Source: Oceanobacillus oncorhynchi (GTDB taxonomy: Bacteria > Bacillota > Bacilli > Bacillales > Amphibacillaceae). From it: a DNA stretch of 64,000 nucleotides. The number at the start of each line of letters is the position of its first letter. The stretch's first letter is position 1. Below, one piece after another: positions 8,643 through 17,937 of the stretch. The position numbers were made by a program, and so were the translations under genes. The stretch spans positions 3,038,001 to 3,102,000 of the forward strand of contig NZ_CDGG01000001.1 in NCBI RefSeq assembly GCF_000821065.1, given 5' to 3'. The notes under the pieces are model-generated. The model was given only the letters and a program-made list of their open reading frames with translations, was not told the DNA's origin and ran no database searches.

Positions 8643-9992
8643 TCATTTATTTGCTTTTTTCCATTGTTCCCTTGCTTTATATCCTAAAATATTAATAGCA
8701 TCCTTAGAGCCTGAATAAATCGGGTTGTAGCCAAGCTCCAGGTCAGTTAAATCATCTACAGTGAGTTTTCCTTTAATTGCTGTGGCTAATACGGCCATGC
8801 GCTTATCCGCTCCCTTTGGCCCGATAACACTGCCTCCTAATAATTGTCCGGATTTCGGGTCAAATACAATCTTCATCCAGAGCTTTTCCGAACCGGGATA
8901 GTAGCCGGCATGAGAATAACCTTTGGACAGAACTGCTTCAAAAGGGATATCTAATTTATCCAACGCATCTTCATTTTGCCCGGTGATAGCAACCGTTAAA
9001 TCAAAAACACGGAAAATAGATGAACCTAAAATCCCGTCACGCTGAATCTTTTCGCCGTTTAAATGGGATGCAATAACAAAAGCCTGACGATGCGCCGGCC
9101 ATGCCAATGCTACATGTGCTGGCTTTTTTGTAATAAAATCAACTTCCTCGACAGCATCTCCCAGCGCATAAATAGCAGGGTCGCTGGTCTGCATGACATC
9201 ATTCACTTTAATTGCCCCGGTTTCTCCTAATTCCAAGCCAGCATCTTTTGCCAGCTCAATATTTGGTGTAATACCGACAGCCATTAATGTCATATCTGCC
9301 TGAAGGCTTTTTCCGCTTTGAAGATGCAGGGTAGTGCCGTGATTGGAGTAACTTTCCAATTTATCATTCAGATAAAGATCTACCCCGTTCTCTGTTATAT
9401 GTTCATCGACATGGCTTGCCATATCAGCATCTAACCTTGACATGACATGCTCGGAATGGTCGACAAGCGAGCATTGGAGTCCTCTTCTATGCAGATTCTC
9501 AAGCATTTCCAAGCCGACAAATCCGCCGCCGATAATGGCTGCTGTTTTTGGTTTTTTATCTGAAATAAATGCTTCTATCCGGTCCATATCCTCGATGATC
9601 CGCAATGTGAACGTATTGGATTCCATACCATCTAAATCCGGAATAACAGCCCGTGCTCCGGGAGAAAGAATCAATGTATCATAGTCCATCTCATAGGGTT
9701 TATTATTTTTTTCAAAGAAAATGGTTTTCTTTTCTCTTTCAATATGTGTAACCTCTGCATAGGTTTCAATAGAAAGCTGATATTTCTCTGCAAAATCATT
9801 TTCAGAATAAATCACCCGATCCCGGTCCGTAATTTCTCCTCCAATAAAATAGGGCATTCCGCAGTTAGCAAAGGATACATAACCAGATCGTTCAAGAATA
9901 TGAATTTCAGAATTGGGGTCGTTTCTCCGTATTTGTGCTGCGACCGTAGCACCGCCGCCGACACCGCCGACAATAACAATTTTATTTACCAT
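8643..9992 (-). CDS. cdr: CoA-disulfide reductase-type flavoprotein
   Basis: A 449-residue FAD- and NAD(P)H-dependent reductase of the single-cysteine class. The N-terminal IVIVGGVGGGATVAAQIRR is the FAD dinucleotide fold. SFANCGMPYFIGG holds the single redox Cys that forms a mixed disulfide with CoA. IIGGGFVGLEMLENL is the NAD(P)H fold, and YALGDAVEE is the second FAD motif. The C-terminal dimerisation domain is complete and there is no rhodanese fusion. It keeps CoA reduced, a major thiol buffer in Bacillaceae. An in-frame ATG at 10013 lies inside the ribosome-binding site GGAAAGGAG, so translation starts at 9992. Confidence 0.85.
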   Translation of the reverse strand: MVNKIVIVGGVGGGATVAAQIRRNDPNSEIHILERSGYVSFANCGMPYFIGGEITDRDRVIYSENDFAEKYQLSIETYAEVTHIEREKKTIFFEKNNKPYEMDYDTLILSPGARAVIPDLDGMESNTFTLRIIEDMDRIEAFISDKKPKTAAIIGGGFVGLEMLENLHRRGLQCSLVDHSEHVMSRLDADMASHVDEHITENGVDLYLNDKLESYSNHGTTLHLQSGKSLQADMTLMAVGITPNIELAKDAGLELGETGAIKVNDVMQTSDPAIYALGDAVEEVDFITKKPAHVALAWPAHRQAFVIASHLNGEKIQRDGILGSSIFRVFDLTVAITGQNEDALDKLDIPFEAVLSKGYSHAGYYPGSEKLWMKIVFDPKSGQLLGGSVIGPKGADKRMAVLATAIKGKLTVDDLTDLELGYNPIYSGSKDAINILGYKAREQWKKANK

Positions 9993-10093
9993 ACTCAAAT
10001 GGCTCCTTTCCAAATGGCTTCTTAAAATAGCATAGTATTAGTTCATTACTATATAGTTCCCGTTATTGTCCGATTTAAAAAGTGTTTATGCAA

Positions 10094-10480
10094 TAAAAAA
10101 ACAAGAACACCACTTAAAACATCGGTGTTCTTGCCAAGGAGATGTCCGCTCCGACAGTTTTCGATGGGGCGAGTAATCTTCAATGTTGTCAGGTTAATGC
10201 GACCGCTGCGACGGGTTATGGTTGGGTGAGTAATCGCAACCCCAGAAAGACACTACGCATTCCATGGGCCCCGAGCTCATCTCCTTTACAGAAGCAAAGT
10301 CGCACTTATGCCCCGCGGGTAGAAAAAAAGAAGTTCACTTTTTTTTGCGGGGTCTTCACCTGTTGCTTTTCCCGCAGGAGTCGACAACATCCGCTCTCAT
10401 CTAAGAATAACTATGTTTTATTTACTTTTTTATAAAGAAATAACACAAATTCTGGAGCGGCTGTATTCAGCATTTTTTTA
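10094..10480. repeat. Mosaic intergenic repeat, family 1, copy A
   Basis: The left end (10094-10147) is the reverse complement of the right end of the copies at 20570 and 24001, including the ATCGGTGTTCTTG hairpin. The middle (about 10160-10320) matches 24040-24300 in direct orientation. At 10453-10477 GGAGCGGCTGTATTCAGCAT is the reverse complement of the family's left end. Termini and core are therefore inverted relative to each other. GC is higher than the surroundings, and no credible gene is present. Confidence 0.75.
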
Positions 10481-10493
10481 TATGCTTTCTTAT

Positions 10494-10535
10494 TCTTTAA
10501 AAAAATCTCCCTGCAAAAGCAGAGAGATTTTATTC
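10494..10535 (-). terminator. Intrinsic terminator of the symporter gene
   Basis: The stem AAAATCTC-CTGC / GCAG-GAGATTTT with an AAAA loop is followed on the minus strand by a T run, directly after the stop codon of the NSS gene. Confidence 0.8.
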
Positions 10536-10541
10536 GCTTTA

Positions 10542-11897
10542 TTAAAACAGCTCGAATATTCCAAGTGAATAAAGGAAAACAATCACGATTGTAATTGGGG
10601 CAACCCAACGTAATATCTGGTACCATACTTGGAACATTCCGTTGCCAAAAGGATTTCCTGCATGAAATTCTTGCTCGACTAATGCACGATTCATTTTAAA
10701 TCCTACAAATAAGGCGATAAATAAACAGCCGACAGGAAGCATAATGTTGCTGACTAAGAAATCACTTGCGTCGAATGCTGTTTTTCCGAAAATGTGAAAA
10801 TCAGCAAGGGCATTGGATGATAAAGCGGCTGGTATCCCAAAGATAAATACGGCCACTCCGGCAACCCAGGCAATTTGTTTCCGGGAAGCTTTTACTCTTT
10901 CATTCACTGAAGAGGTAATAATCTCCAGCATACTAAACGAAGAAGTTAAAATCGCAAATAAGAATAAGAACAAGAACAAGCTCAAGAATAATTCACCAAA
11001 AGGCATTTGCGAGAATGCTTCCGGAAGAACGATAAATAATAATCCAGGTCCTTCCGTCGGTTCAAGACCAAATGAGAATACAATTGGAAAGATCGCTAAT
11101 CCGGCAAGTAAGGATACCAGAATGTTCATAACAGAAACAGAAGCTGCTGATTTTGTTAAGCTGACATTTTTAGCCAGATACGAGCTGTAGGTTACCATTA
11201 CAGAGATTCCGATTGCCAGTGAAAAGAAGGCCTGTCCCAATGCATATAAAATATTTTCACCATTTAACTGGGAAAAATCAGGCTGCAGGAAGAAACGTAC
11301 GCCTTCCATGGCACCTTCAAAGGTTAATGCACGAATCACGATAATAATGAAAAAAAGAAATAATAAAGGCATCAGTATTTTACTATATTTTTCAATACCA
11401 TTCTGAATCCCATTAGAGATAACAAAGGAATTTAAAAATACGAAGAATGCAAGTCCTGCAATCGTAAGCAGCGGGTTTCCGGTAATAGTATCAAATAAAG
11501 CAGCATAATCACCGTTATCTGAGATAACCATACCTGGGATAGACATCAGACTGTAAATCAGTACCCAGCCCCCGACAACACTGTAAAAGGACATTAAAAT
11601 AAAAGCCCCGGCAACGCCCCAATGCCCAATAAATGAAAAGATACTCCGTTTGAGGGTTAGTTTTTGATAAGCGCTGACAGCTTCCTTCTGGGCGCCGCGG
11701 CCAATAACAAATTCGGCAATAAGCAGCGGAAGGCCAATCAGAACAGTAAATAATATAAATATAAAGAAAAATGCTCCCCCACCGTTCATCCCGGTCATGT
11801 AAGGGAATTTCCAGATAGCACCCAAACCGACTGCGGCACCGGCAGAGGATAAAATAAATCCAAGTCTTGTTGACCATTGTTCTGTCTGTTTTTCCAT
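10542..11897 (-). CDS. Neurotransmitter:sodium symporter (NSS) family transporter
   Basis: A 451-residue integral membrane protein with about 11-12 helices. It imports an amino acid or similar solute with Na+, as LeuT does. The N-terminal signature RLGFILSSAGAAVGLGAIWKFPYMTGMNGGGAFF covers the unwound TM1 with the Na+/substrate-binding residues (GAAVGLGxIWKFPY) and is intact. GQAFFSLAIGISVMVTYSSYL is the TM6 region. Bacterial NSS proteins lack the long eukaryotic loops, as here. The substrate cannot be determined. The start is supported by a purine-rich ribosome-binding site (GAGGAAGG). Confidence 0.92.
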   Translation of the reverse strand: MEKQTEQWSTRLGFILSSAGAAVGLGAIWKFPYMTGMNGGGAFFFIFILFTVLIGLPLLIAEFVIGRGAQKEAVSAYQKLTLKRSIFSFIGHWGVAGAFILMSFYSVVGGWVLIYSLMSIPGMVISDNGDYAALFDTITGNPLLTIAGLAFFVFLNSFVISNGIQNGIEKYSKILMPLLFLFFIIIVIRALTFEGAMEGVRFFLQPDFSQLNGENILYALGQAFFSLAIGISVMVTYSSYLAKNVSLTKSAASVSVMNILVSLLAGLAIFPIVFSFGLEPTEGPGLLFIVLPEAFSQMPFGELFLSLFLFLFLFAILTSSFSMLEIITSSVNERVKASRKQIAWVAGVAVFIFGIPAALSSNALADFHIFGKTAFDASDFLVSNIMLPVGCLFIALFVGFKMNRALVEQEFHAGNPFGNGMFQVWYQILRWVAPITIVIVFLYSLGIFELF

Positions 11898-12341
11898 ATT
11901 CGTAAAATCCTTCCTCTATAAAATCAATGTCCAGTATATCATAAAACGGAGCTTCCTTCAGCGGGGAGTTTTATTCTGGCATAAACATAACTTTATCGAT
12001 TCCTTTGAGTACTGGGATACCCTTTAGAGCCTTTTAATAAAGGACAATCTTTCCTAAAGAATAAGAATGGTTATAGAAATAGCTGGATATAACCGCTCCA
12101 ACAGGTTTTTTGGAGTGAGTAATCTTAGGTCGCGGAAATACACTTCGCTTCCCGCAGTGGACATCTTCTTAGCAAGAATACGGATGTTTAAAAAACTAAG
12201 TGATATTTTTGGTTTTCTTAGTCTTTCCAATATAAAGCAAGAAAAGCCCATTAATGAAGGAGAATAGATTTTTCTAAGCCGCTCATACTAATACTAATTC
12301 TAAGTATATCAATTAGTAACAACAAAAGGAGAGGACAGAAG
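11898..12341. other. Intergenic region holding repeat copy B
   Basis: 444 bp between divergent transporters. Apart from the repeat at 12068-12217 and the ribosome-binding site AAAGGAGAGG at 12325 I see no gene. Confidence 0.5.
12068..12217 (+). repeat. Intergenic repeat, family 1, copy B (degenerate)
   Basis: GGATATAACCGCTCCAACAG, GAGTGAGTAATC, TACACTTCGCTT, GTGGACATCTTC and GCAAGAATACGGATGTT follow the order of copy C at 20570 with many substitutions. The right-end hairpin is eroded. It has the same orientation and size (about 150 bp) as copy C. Confidence 0.75.
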
Positions 12342-13538
12342 TTGAACAATCCTTATATAAAGACCTCAATTGGCCTCTATTTAAACTTTTTCATGCTCGG
12401 CATGATCAATATTATTATTGCTTCTAATATGGGTAATTTATCTCGACTGTATGATGTGACTCCCTCTCAGGTCAGTTTTCTCGTTTCAGCTATCGGTATT
12501 GGGAAATTAGCGGCTTTATTTTTTGTGGGCAGGCTTTCTGACAAAATCGGCCGTAAGCCAATTATTATTGCGGCGAGTTTTTTGTATTTACTGTTTTTGC
12601 TCGGTATGCCGCTGACATCAAGCTATTATTTAGCATTTGCATTCGCGATTACTGCTGGGATTGCTAACTCGTTATTGGATTCAGGGACATACCCGGCGCT
12701 GATTGAATCATTTCCGAAAAAATCGAGCACAGCAACTGTTTTAGTTAAAGCTTTTGTCTCTATTGGAGCAACCGTTTTACCATTCTTGATTTCCTTTTTA
12801 GCAGCAAATGGCATATTTTGGGGATGGTCATTCTTTATCCTCGGTATTCTTTATGTCATTAGCGGCGTTTACTTGTTCTTTATGCCTTTCCCAGACGTAG
12901 AAAATGGCGATGCTTCAGAAGATGAGGAATCAGATAAAGAACAGGATAAGAAAGTATTAAAAGCCAAGCCATCCATGATGCGAGAAGGCCTTGCTATTAT
13001 CTTAATTGGTTTTACTTCAACGGCATTATTTGTTGTTTGGCAAACATGGTTACCTGAACTTGGCGAACAGTTTATCGGCTTAAGTGAACATGATTCTGTT
13101 CAGCTGCTCAGCTATTTCAGCGTTGGTGCTCTGGTTTCAGTAATATTGCTTGCTGTAGTTCTGGATCGATTTATTAAGCCGATTACTGTTTTAATCGTTT
13201 ATCCAATTATAGCTTTTATTGCAATGCTTTTACTGTTCTTTGTTGAGTCCTACCCGGTTGTTCTGGTCAGCACCTTCTTATTAGGATTATTTACCTCAGG
13301 ACTTTTCCAGCTGGCGTTAAGTATCATGACTGATTTTTTCCGGAAAAACAAAGGAACAACAACAGCTTATGTAAATATTGCATCAAGTGCCGCTTTTATT
13401 TTGGTTCCAATCATTACCGGGTCACTTGTTGGTTATATTGGAATCAGCATGACCCTTGTGTTTGATATGGTGATTGCAGTACTGGGTATTCTGTTAGCAC
13501 TTTATATCGCTTCCCGAAGAAAAAAGATTTTTTCTTAA
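12342..13538 (+). CDS. MFS transporter, probably for shikimate/quinate-type acids
   Basis: A 398-residue major facilitator with 12 predicted helices. The motif-A loop GRLSDKIGRKP follows TM2 and an acidic, highly charged central loop (ENGDASEDEESDKEQDKK) lies between helices 6 and 7. The start is TTG, set by AAAGGAGAGG 8 bp upstream. It sits 22 bp upstream of a shikimate dehydrogenase gene in the same direction, so the pair is an operon. The assignment of shikimate or quinate as substrate is inferred only from that neighbour. Confidence 0.82.
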   Translation: MNNPYIKTSIGLYLNFFMLGMINIIIASNMGNLSRLYDVTPSQVSFLVSAIGIGKLAALFFVGRLSDKIGRKPIIIAASFLYLLFLLGMPLTSSYYLAFAFAITAGIANSLLDSGTYPALIESFPKKSSTATVLVKAFVSIGATVLPFLISFLAANGIFWGWSFFILGILYVISGVYLFFMPFPDVENGDASEDEESDKEQDKKVLKAKPSMMREGLAIILIGFTSTALFVVWQTWLPELGEQFIGLSEHDSVQLLSYFSVGALVSVILLAVVLDRFIKPITVLIVYPIIAFIAMLLLFFVESYPVVLVSTFLLGLFTSGLFQLALSIMTDFFRKNKGTTTAYVNIASSAAFILVPIITGSLVGYIGISMTLVFDMVIAVLGILLALYIASRRKKIFS

Positions 13539-13569
13539 GGGTAAGAATAAAATAGAGGAGATGGATAGG

Positions 13570-14466
13570 ATGGCAGCAGATTTTGAAAAAAACTTAGAAA
13601 AAATAGATGGTTACACGAAATTGGTTGGGCTTCTCGCTACACCGATTGGGCACAGCTTATCTCCGCGTATGCACAACTTAGGCTATACGCTGAAAGATTT
13701 AAATTATGCATACCTTGCATTTGAAGTAGGCAACGATGAATTAGAGAAGGCTGTAGAAGGTATGAAAGCTATAGGAGCTATTGGGTTTAACATATCGATG
13801 CCAAACAAAATGGAAGTGATTCAATACTTGGACGAGCTTGATGAAGGTGCGAAGCATGCTGGTGCTGTCAATACTGTTGTGAACGAAAACGGCAAGCTAA
13901 AAGGATATAACACAGACGGGCTTGGTTATGTGTCTAATTTGCTTGAACACGGCGTCGAACTTAAAGGACAAAAAGTCACATTAGTTGGTTCTGGCGGGGT
14001 TGCTACACCAATTGCCACGCAGCTTGTTCAATCAGGTATCCGGGAAATTAGTGTTTTCGCCCGTGATGATAAATTTTTCAGCAATGCAGAAAAAAACGTG
14101 AAATACATCAATGAAGAAATGCAAGAATACCAAGTAAAAGCAAATATTTTACCGCTTGAGGATAAAGAAGCATTTCGCCGCGAAGTTGCTGAAAGCCTCG
14201 TTCTTGCTAATGCTACAAGCCTTGGTATGAAGCCGCTTGATGATCTGAGCATTATCGACGATACGTTAGACGTGCTTCGTGATGATCTTGTTGTTACCGA
14301 TGTAGTGTACAACCCGCAGCGCTCAAAGCTGCTCCAGCAAGCAGCAGAAGGTGGCAGTACAGCGATTAATGGCCTTGGCATGATGCTTTGGCAGGGGGCG
14401 CTTGCATTCGAAAAATTCACTGGTGAGGAAATGCCTCGTGAAAAAATAAAAAAAATCATGTTTTAA
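13570..14466 (+). CDS. aroE: Shikimate (quinate/shikimate) dehydrogenase
   Basis: A 298-residue shikimate dehydrogenase, interconverting 3-dehydroshikimate and shikimate with NAD(P)H. The substrate-binding domain has GLLATPIGHSLSPRMHN and NISMPNKMEV (catalytic Lys and neighbouring Asn). NTDGLG holds the catalytic Asp, and VGSGGVATPIATQL is the nucleotide-binding loop. It ends with NGLGMMLWQGALAFEKFTG. Pairing with an MFS transporter rather than biosynthetic aro genes suggests the YdiB-like catabolic branch. An ATG lies at 13561, but GAGGAG at 13555-13560 is correctly spaced only for the ATG at 13570. Confidence 0.9.
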   Translation: MAADFEKNLEKIDGYTKLVGLLATPIGHSLSPRMHNLGYTLKDLNYAYLAFEVGNDELEKAVEGMKAIGAIGFNISMPNKMEVIQYLDELDEGAKHAGAVNTVVNENGKLKGYNTDGLGYVSNLLEHGVELKGQKVTLVGSGGVATPIATQLVQSGIREISVFARDDKFFSNAEKNVKYINEEMQEYQVKANILPLEDKEAFRREVAESLVLANATSLGMKPLDDLSIIDDTLDVLRDDLVVTDVVYNPQRSKLLQQAAEGGSTAINGLGMMLWQGALAFEKFTGEEMPREKIKKIMF

Positions 14467-14492
14467 TTGAAGCAACCTAAAAAAGCGTTTGA

Positions 14493-14543
14493 TTGGCTGG
14501 ATGCAGTTTGGTTTTAACCGGACTTTATCCAGCTAATTTTTTT
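14493..14543 (+). terminator. Intrinsic terminator of the transporter-aroE operon
   Basis: The stem GGCTGGAT / ATCCAGCT, with an inner TGGTT/AACCG helix, is followed by a T run. Confidence 0.75.
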
Positions 14544-14859
14544 AACGATGAAGATGAAGATTGTCTATTATCCGTCAAACATAAGTCAATGTAAGTATAT
14601 ATGTCAATTTCTGAAAATTATTTGAAATTAGTTGTAAACATATTGGCAGTTCCATTATACTAAAATTAGAAAGAGTAAATTATTTTGTGAGAAAGAAGAA
14701 CGCAAGACCAAATTAATCTTTTTGAATCTTTCAAAGAGTCCGGGAAACGGTCAGCGTATTTCAAGCTATATGAATTTTATAATCATCTCAAATCAATTTG
14801 ATGAATGAACTTACCTGAGAAATGTGATTGAATCATTTTTTAAAAGGGAGGAAATCAAA
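14544..14859 (+). other. Promoter and ~190-nt leader of the aldehyde dehydrogenase operon
   Basis: The region between terminator and gene. The promoter at 14632-14661 would give a leader of about 190 nt. It contains a palindrome TTTGAATCTTTCAAA at about 14721 but nothing I can match to a known riboswitch. Confidence 0.4.
14632..14661 (+). promoter_or_regulatory. Probable sigma-A promoter
   Basis: TTGTAA (14632-14637), an 18-bp spacer and TATACT (14656-14661), upstream of the aldehyde dehydrogenase gene. Confidence 0.5.
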
Positions 14860-14874
14860 ATGATAACGCTTACA
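14860..14874 (+). promoter_or_regulatory. Candidate cre site over the start codon
   Basis: ATGATAACGCTTACA differs from the cre consensus WTGNAANCGNWNNCW at one position and overlaps the first five codons. A CcpA site there could block elongation. Confidence 0.35.
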
Positions 14875-16359
14875 AAAGAAGAGAGAAATTTAAAAAACTT
14901 TATTAACGGTGAATGGACAGAGGTAACAAATAAGGAAAAGGTCTATAATCCGGCAAATGGAGAAGTAATTGCAGAAGTTCCTAATTCCGGTGCAGAAGCA
15001 ATTACACAGGCAGCAGAATCAGCACGTATTGCACAAAGGGAGTGGGCACTGGTACCTGCGCCGCAGCGTGCAGAACTATTGTATAAAGCAGGAACAATGA
15101 TGAAGGAACGGAAGGAAAGGTTATCTCAGCTATTAACATTGGAAAACGGGAAAGTCATTGAAGAAGCACGGGGAGAGGTTCAAGAAGGAATCGATATGGC
15201 TTTTTATATGGCAGGAGAGGGAAGGCGTTTATTTGGGCAGACTACCCCTTCTGAATTAAAGGATAAATTTGCGATGAGCGAGAGATGCCCAGTCGGGGTG
15301 GTCGGGATTATCACGCCATGGAATTTCCCGATTGCAATTGCGACATGGAAATCGTTTCCAGCAATTGTTTCCGGGAATGCAGTTATCTGGAAGCCTTCCT
15401 CGGAAACCCCGCTTATGGCAAATGAATTAGCAAGGATTTTTGAGGAAGCAGGACTGCCAAAAGGAATTCTTCAAGTTGTCTATGGTTCTGGTGCTATCGT
15501 CGGGCAGGCAATGATTGAGCATGATGCAATCCGTGTTATTTCATTCACCGGCTCCAATGAAACAGGCAGAAAGGTAGCAACGGAATGCGGGAAACAATTG
15601 AAAAAGGTTTCCCTTGAAATGGGCGGGAAGAATGCTGTGATTGTAATGGAAGATGCAGATATTGATTTAGCCGTAGAAGGGATTCTCTGGAGCGCCTTTG
15701 GAACAAGCGGCCAGCGCTGTACCGCCTGCAGCCGCGTTATTGTCCATAAGGCTGTTCGAAAAACACTGGAAGAACGTTTATTAAAAGCGATGAAAAACCT
15801 GACGATAGGAGATGGACTTGATTCCAATAATAAGATTGGTCCAATCATTAATCAGACCGGCTTAGATAAAATCTTAAAATATATAGAAATTGGGAAAGAA
15901 GAAGGAGCAAAATTAGCTGCTGGCGGCAAACAGCTTACTGTAGAAAATTATGAGAAAGGCTTTTACTTTGAACCGACGCTATTTACTGACGTTTCGATAG
16001 ATATGCGAATTGCACAGGAAGAAATTTTTGGGCCGGTTGTTTCACTCATTGAAGTAAATAATTTTGAAGAAGCCATTGCTGCAAATAATAAGGTGAAGTA
16101 TGGCTTATCCAGTTCTATATTCACCAAGGATGTCAATCGAGTTTTTCAAGCGCAGCGTGATTTAGATACGGGGATTGTTTACGTCAATGCCGGAACAACA
16201 GGAGCGGAAATCCATTTACCTTTTGGAGGAACAAAGGGCACGGGGAATGGTCATCGTGATTCCGGTGTGCAGGCGCTTGATGTTTTTACAGAATGGAAGG
16301 CAGTCTATGTCGATTATAGCGGGAAGCTGCAGCGTGCCCAAATTGATACAGATGCATAG
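14860..16359 (+). CDS. NAD(P)-dependent aldehyde dehydrogenase
   Basis: A 499-residue aldehyde dehydrogenase. TPWNFPIAIATWK and WKPSSETP bind the cofactor, and the glycine-motif segment SFTGSNETGRKVA is intact. LEMGGKN carries the general-base Glu and GTSGQRCTACSRV the nucleophilic Cys. EEIFGPVVSL and the C-terminal GGTKGTGNGHRDSG are also typical. It belongs to the broad succinate-semialdehyde/aminoadipate-semialdehyde-like group. The downstream saccharopine-dehydrogenase-like gene makes an amino-acid-derived semialdehyde a reasonable substrate guess. An upstream in-frame GTG (14824) has no ribosome-binding site; GGGAGG at 14846 fits the ATG at 14860. Confidence 0.9.
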   Translation: MITLTKEERNLKNFINGEWTEVTNKEKVYNPANGEVIAEVPNSGAEAITQAAESARIAQREWALVPAPQRAELLYKAGTMMKERKERLSQLLTLENGKVIEEARGEVQEGIDMAFYMAGEGRRLFGQTTPSELKDKFAMSERCPVGVVGIITPWNFPIAIATWKSFPAIVSGNAVIWKPSSETPLMANELARIFEEAGLPKGILQVVYGSGAIVGQAMIEHDAIRVISFTGSNETGRKVATECGKQLKKVSLEMGGKNAVIVMEDADIDLAVEGILWSAFGTSGQRCTACSRVIVHKAVRKTLEERLLKAMKNLTIGDGLDSNNKIGPIINQTGLDKILKYIEIGKEEGAKLAAGGKQLTVENYEKGFYFEPTLFTDVSIDMRIAQEEIFGPVVSLIEVNNFEEAIAANNKVKYGLSSSIFTKDVNRVFQAQRDLDTGIVYVNAGTTGAEIHLPFGGTKGTGNGHRDSGVQALDVFTEWKAVYVDYSGKLQRAQIDTDA

Positions 16360-16411
16360 ACTATCATGATAGGTTGCCTTGAAAAGCAGGAAGCGAAAAG
16401 GAGGAATTAGC

Positions 16412-17584
16412 ATGAAAATAGGAGTGTTAGGAACCGGCCTCATGGGAAAAGAAGTTGCAAGAGATTTGGCAAATAGTGAGGGCATCAAAGAAATTGGTCT
16501 TGCAGATATCGATTTAGGGCGGGCTCAGGATATTTGTTATCAGCTTCAATCGCCTCTGATGACGGCCTATCAGGTAAATGCAAAAAATGAAGCGGAGCTC
16601 GCTGATTTTATGAGCCGTTTTGATGTAGTAGTGAATGCTTTATTTTATACCTTTAATGAGACGGTTGCGAAAACAGGCATCAAAGTGGGCACCTCGGTCG
16701 TAGATCTGGGAGGTCATATTGACCATATTACGGATAAAGTGCTGGAGCTGGAAGGAGAGGCGAGGGCTGCCGGTGTAACGATTATCCCTGATTTAGGTGT
16801 AGCCCCCGGTATGATCAATATATTATCCGGTTATGGTGCCAGCAAATTAGAAAAAGCAGCTTCCATTCAATTATTTGTAGGCGGGATTCCTGTCCAGCCG
16901 GAAGCTCCTTTAAAATATAATCATGTATTTTCTATGGAAGGTGTATTAGATCATTATACCGATCCATCAGAGATTATCCGGAATCATAAATTAATCACCG
17001 TGCCATCCTTATCTGAAATAGAGCCGATAGAATTTGCTGATTTTGGAGAGTTGGAGGCATTTCACACCTCAGGCGGAACGTCAACACTGACAAAGTCTTT
17101 TCCTTATTTAGAGACATTAGAATATAAAACAATACGTTATCCCGGGCATGCAGAAAAATTCAAGCTACTGGTCGATTTGAATTTAACCAGAAACAATTAT
17201 GAGGTGGTTATCGATGGCGTAAAAGTCAGCCCCCGCAAGGTTTTGCTGAAGGTGCTTGACCCCATTGTTGATTTAAAGGATAAAGAGGATGCTGTTTTAT
17301 TACGTGCTGTGATTACAGGCTATAATAAGCGTGTAGAAACAATATTCACCTATGAAATGGTAACGTATAAAGATCAGGAGACAGGCGTGACGGCGATGGC
17401 ACGGGCGACAGCAAACACCATATCTATTGCTGCACAGATGATTGCAGGAGGGGTTGTCACCAAAAAAGGAGTGTATCCGCCTGAAAAAATCATCCCGGGA
17501 AAAGCTTATATTAACGAAATGGCGAAAAGGGGAGTAATAATAAAAGAAAAAATATCGATGGAAACACACTCCACAGTTTCTTGA
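16412..17584 (+). CDS. Saccharopine dehydrogenase-like NAD(P)-binding protein
   Basis: A 390-residue protein with the saccharopine dehydrogenase NADP-binding fold. The Rossmann start is [19 protein letters not shown]. It continues with [32 protein letters not shown] and the conserved [17 protein letters not shown]. Family members act on C-N bonds of lysine- or carboxyamine-type amino acids. The substrate here is unknown. Starting at the ATG at 16412, preceded by AGGAGG, removes an 11-residue extension. It lies 53 bp after the aldehyde dehydrogenase gene, so the two form an operon. A lysine-degradation role is inference. Confidence 0.82.
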   Translation: MKIGVLGTGLMGKEVARDLANSEGIKEIGLADIDLGRAQDICYQLQSPLMTAYQVNAKNEAELADFMSRFDVVVNALFYTFNETVAKTGIKVGTSVVDLGGHIDHITDKVLELEGEARAAGVTIIPDLGVAPGMINILSGYGASKLEKAASIQLFVGGIPVQPEAPLKYNHVFSMEGVLDHYTDPSEIIRNHKLITVPSLSEIEPIEFADFGELEAFHTSGGTSTLTKSFPYLETLEYKTIRYPGHAEKFKLLVDLNLTRNNYEVVIDGVKVSPRKVLLKVLDPIVDLKDKEDAVLLRAVITGYNKRVETIFTYEMVTYKDQETGVTAMARATANTISIAAQMIAGGVVTKKGVYPPEKIIPGKAYINEMAKRGVIIKEKISMETHSTVS

Positions 17585-17937
17585 CAAAGATAAACTAATA
17601 CAGAAAACGATTTCATTAAAGAGCACGAGAAAAAGAACTCCCCTATTGGTATTTTAAAAAAAGGAAGAACCTTTGGTTGATTTTACTCAAAAGAGACGAT
17701 TGTACTTTAAATATAAAAGATGGAGAGAGAAACTAAGTGAGCTCGTTGCTTCGTTTCTTTCTAACATTCTTTTAGACAGCTTTAAAAAGCCCTTTAAAAC
17801 TCTAATTTTTAAAAGGAAAAGCTATTTTAATCATATACAGGGGTTATAAGTCCCCGTATATGATTATGATAGAGCAAAAATGAATTAAATATCGCAATTT
17901 ATTCTATTTCTGGGTGCACCTCAGAGAAAAATAAATT
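17585..17937. other. Intergenic region between convergent genes
   Basis: 353 bp with no gene. It contains a strong palindrome at 17829-17868 (AATCATATACaGGGG / CCCCGTATATGATTA, 7-nt loop) without a T run, which may stop transcription from both sides. No other structure is clear. Confidence 0.5.

Noticed and set aside
10142..10435. 97-codon plus-strand frame
   Set aside because: Lies inside the mosaic repeat and is Cys/Arg/Ser-rich without any family resemblance.
12067..12267. 66-codon frames on both strands
   Set aside because: Shadows within repeat copy B.
17600..17615. cre site AGAAAACGATTTCAT
   Set aside because: Two mismatches in key positions and located downstream of a gene.
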